A DNA stretch of 8,379 bases from Myxococcales bacterium. Lineage in GTDB: Bacteria; Myxococcota_A; Polyangia; Fen-1088. The translations under genes and the position numbers were made by a program. The number at the start of each line of letters is the position of its first letter. The first letter of the stretch is position 1. Below the pieces are notes generated by a model. It had not been told where the DNA came from. It saw only the letters and a program-made list of their open reading frames with translations, and made no database searches. Below, in pieces: positions 6,516 through 8,379 of the stretch. The stretch lies in the NCBI GenBank assembly GCA_003170035.1, contig PMZX01000279.1:8588-16966 (forward strand). Direction: 5' to 3'.

Positions 6516-8063
6516 ATGATCCGCATCAGCAGAGAGGAAAAGCAGGCCACCTTGTTCTTGAAGGGCAGCGCGGCTGTCTACTTCCTGGTGGGCCTGGCGT
6601 TCATATTCTTTCCCGATCCGATTCTCTCGCTCTTCAACCGGCTTTCGGCGTACCTGTTCCCGACTCTGCCGCTCACTCCGATCGGGGGCGAGCACTTCTG
6701 GACCGCATTGGCCTTCTCCATGATGATGACCATCGCGGCGATCTGCTTCGCTGCCCAGCACAACATCCGCAAGTATCGGCACCTGGTCGTCATCCTGCTG
6801 GTTTCCAAGAGCGCGTCCTCGCTGTCGGCCCTGATGCTGTTTCTGCTGCAGAGCCGCACCCTCAGCTATCTCGGTATCGCGCTGGTGGACGGGGTCCTCT
6901 TCTGGATCACGCTGGTCTTCTTTCTACGAGCCAACAAGGCCTTCTTCAGGGCACAGACCTTCTATCTGCATTCTCCACCGGCTGAGATCAAGACCACGCC
7001 GACGACGACCGTGGTGGTCCGCCGGGGCGAGGACAAGTTCGCCTTGCTCGATCAAGTCGTCACCGAGTCGGGATTCTGGGATGTGCTGGAGAGGCGCTTC
7101 GCCGCCTCGGGCAAGAGCAAGCCCGACTTCCGGGTGGTCATCAAGCCGAACTTCATGTTCATGCATTCCAAACGGGACATCTCGTCCTATACGGATCCGG
7201 CGCTGGTGGAGGCGCTGGTCGACCGGATCGTGGCCTGCGGTTTCACCAATGTCACCCTGGTCGAGGCGCAGAGCGTTTACGGCAACTACTACCAGAACCG
7301 AGAGGTGCTCAAGGTGGCCGCGTACGTCGGGTACTCCACCAACAAGAACTACCGCATCGTCGATCTCACCCAAGAGATGGTGCCCTTCGACTACGGCGGG
7401 CGCTTCGGCCGGCACTTCGTGGGCCCGACCTGGCGCGATGCTGATTTCCGTATTTCCTTTGCCAAGAACAAGACGCATCTGTTCTGTCACTACACGCTCA
7501 CTCTGAAGAACATCTACGGGACGCTCCCGATGCAGGACAAGCTCAGGGAGTATCACGGCAAGCGCGAGTATGACTGGCCCACCATCGAGAGCATGAAGCA
7601 CTTTCCCGTGCACTTCGGCCTGATCGACGCCTTCTGGAGCGCCGATGGTGAATTCGGAGTGTTCGCGGATCCCAAGCCCAACCACACCAAGACCATGATC
7701 GCCGGCGAGAATCTCATCGCCGTCGATTGGGTGGGGGCGAAGAAGATGGGGCTGGATCCCGACGCTCCGGGCGTCGGCCGCTTTCTGCCCCTGGCAGTGG
7801 AGGCCTTCGGTCGCCCGGAGCGCATCGACTGGATCGGCGATCAGTCAGTCTACCAGCCGTGGACCAACGTGAGTGGGGTCTTGCTCAAGTCGCTGGATCT
7901 GATGGAAGAAGCCGAGGCCTTCACCGTTTGGATCTTCGGATGCCTGTCGGCGCAGGATGCGTACTTCAAATACAGGCTCACAGCGCGGCCCGGACTGGTC
8001 ATCCGCAAGCTTCTGGCGCCATTGAAGCGTCTGCTTTTCCGCTACGACGATCTGTCGCGCTAG
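6516..8063 (+). CDS. Membrane protein with a C-terminal DUF362 domain
   Basis: The product is 515 residues long. The N-terminal part has four probable membrane helices at ~19-33, 61-80, 90-111 and 118-137, joined by short loops, with a Lys/Arg-rich segment between helices 2 and 3. After a Thr-rich linker (~155-165), residues ~175-430 match the DUF362 family. The match includes VVIKPNFMF (207-215), TDPALVEALVDRI (226-238), a strand ending in LVEAQ, KNKTHLFCHYTLTLKNIYG (317-335) and VDWVGAKKMGLDP (403-415). DUF362 proteins are often iron-sulfur or redox-associated with no firm biochemical role. This copy has no ferredoxin-type CxxCxxC cluster, so it is not the ferredoxin-fused form. The C-terminal ~75 residues are an added helical region with hydrophobic stretches that may touch the membrane. 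The gene starts 97 bases after the phosphatase on the same strand with no terminator between them, so co-transcription is likely. Confidence 0.82.
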   Translation: MIRISREEKQATLFLKGSAAVYFLVGLAFIFFPDPILSLFNRLSAYLFPTLPLTPIGGEHFWTALAFSMMMTIAAICFAAQHNIRKYRHLVVILLVSKSASSLSALMLFLLQSRTLSYLGIALVDGVLFWITLVFFLRANKAFFRAQTFYLHSPPAEIKTTPTTTVVVRRGEDKFALLDQVVTESGFWDVLERRFAASGKSKPDFRVVIKPNFMFMHSKRDISSYTDPALVEALVDRIVACGFTNVTLVEAQSVYGNYYQNREVLKVAAYVGYSTNKNYRIVDLTQEMVPFDYGGRFGRHFVGPTWRDADFRISFAKNKTHLFCHYTLTLKNIYGTLPMQDKLREYHGKREYDWPTIESMKHFPVHFGLIDAFWSADGEFGVFADPKPNHTKTMIAGENLIAVDWVGAKKMGLDPDAPGVGRFLPLAVEAFGRPERIDWIGDQSVYQPWTNVSGVLLKSLDLMEEAEAFTVWIFGCLSAQDAYFKYRLTARPGLVIRKLLAPLKRLLFRYDDLSR

Positions 8064-8073
8064 TTTTCGGAGG

Positions 8074-8379
8074 CTACTTCGCCAGCGCCTGCTCCAGCGC
8101 CACGGCCACCGCCACGGAGGCGCCGACCATGGGGTTGTTGCCCATGCCCAGGAAGCCCATCATCTCCACGTGCGCGGGCACTGAGGATGAACCGGCGAAC
8201 TGGGCGTCGCTGTGCATGCGGCCCATGGTGTCGGTCATGCCGTACGAGGCAGGACCGGCGGCCATGTTGTCCGGATGCAGGGTGCGGCCCGTGCCGCCGC
8301 CGCTGGCCACCGAGAAGTACTTCTTGCCCTGCTCCACGCATTCCTTCTTGTAGGTGCCGGCCACGGGATGCTGGAAGCG
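8074..8379 (-). CDS. C-terminal end of a conserved protein, tentatively glycine/sarcosine/betaine reductase component C-like
   Basis: The last 101 codons are visible, ending at TAG (8074-8076); the gene continues beyond the right edge. It carries YFSVASGGGTGRTLHPDN, ASYGMTDTMGRMHSD, AGSSSVPAHVEMMGFLG and MGNNPMVGASVAVAVALEQA, highly ordered Gly/Met/Asn-rich motifs of a strongly conserved enzyme. They recall the tail of the GrdC/component C beta family (DUF5940 end), which with its partner subunit releases acetyl phosphate from the reductase-bound carboxymethyl group. I am recalling this, not aligning it, so treat the name as a suggestion; the coding call itself is firm. Related proteins also occur outside amino-acid fermenters with unclear roles. 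It faces the DUF362 gene tail to tail with ten bases between stop codons, so any terminators must lie inside the coding regions. Confidence 0.6.
   Translation of the reverse strand, partial: RFQHPVAGTYKKECVEQGKKYFSVASGGGTGRTLHPDNMAAGPASYGMTDTMGRMHSDAQFAGSSSVPAHVEMMGFLGMGNNPMVGASVAVAVALEQALAK

Noticed and set aside
6924..7685. Long minus-strand frame opposite the DUF362 domain
   Set aside because: The plus strand carries the DUF362 signature residues over the same bases, and the antisense product matches no family I know.

Overview
The window looks like a chromosomal piece of a large-genome, high-GC myxobacterium (Myxococcota, perhaps a Polyangia-type lineage). The main evidence is a long lipoprotein made of 'myxococcus cysteine-rich' (DUF4215-type) repeats around a fibro-slime domain. 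A forkhead-associated/GAF/PP2C signalling protein, strong G/C preference at third codon positions, and a RecB-type recombination gene fit the same picture. No tRNA, rRNA, CRISPR array, insertion sequence or phage gene was seen.

Layout. (1) 1-188, plus strand: the last ~60 codons of recB. No recD follows. Instead there is a 269-base gap holding only a short recD-like or spurious reading frame. (2) 458-3718, plus strand: a 1086-residue lipoprotein with a lipobox, a Gly-rich linker, eight Cys-rich repeats, a fibro-slime (PA14-like) domain and eight more Cys-rich repeats. It is probably displayed on the cell surface. (3) 3719-3922: a short gap with a 45-codon frame of coding-like composition. (4) 3923-4480, minus strand: a small secreted protein with a signal peptide, an aromatic-rich core and a highly charged His/Asn/Asp/Arg/Gly tail. 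(5) 4481-4669: a divergent intergenic region with weak promoter candidates and a small palindrome. (6) 4670-6418, plus strand: an FHA-GAF-SpoIIE/PP2C phosphatase, likely acting on a phosphorylated anti-anti-sigma or similar partner. (7) 6516-8063, plus strand: a four-helix membrane domain fused to a DUF362 domain, with a very strong ribosome binding site. It is probably co-transcribed with the phosphatase. (8) 8074-8379, minus strand: the C-terminal end of a conserved protein that runs off the window, tentatively a glycine/betaine reductase component C-like protein. It converges tail to tail on the DUF362 gene with 10 bases between the stop codons.

The window does not read as one pathway. It combines a recombination gene tail, cell-surface genes and a small signalling/membrane pair. 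The least understood parts are the two-array fibro-slime lipoprotein, the membrane-DUF362 fusion beside a phosphatase, and the small sequences flanking the lipoprotein gene, which may be remains of a lost recD.
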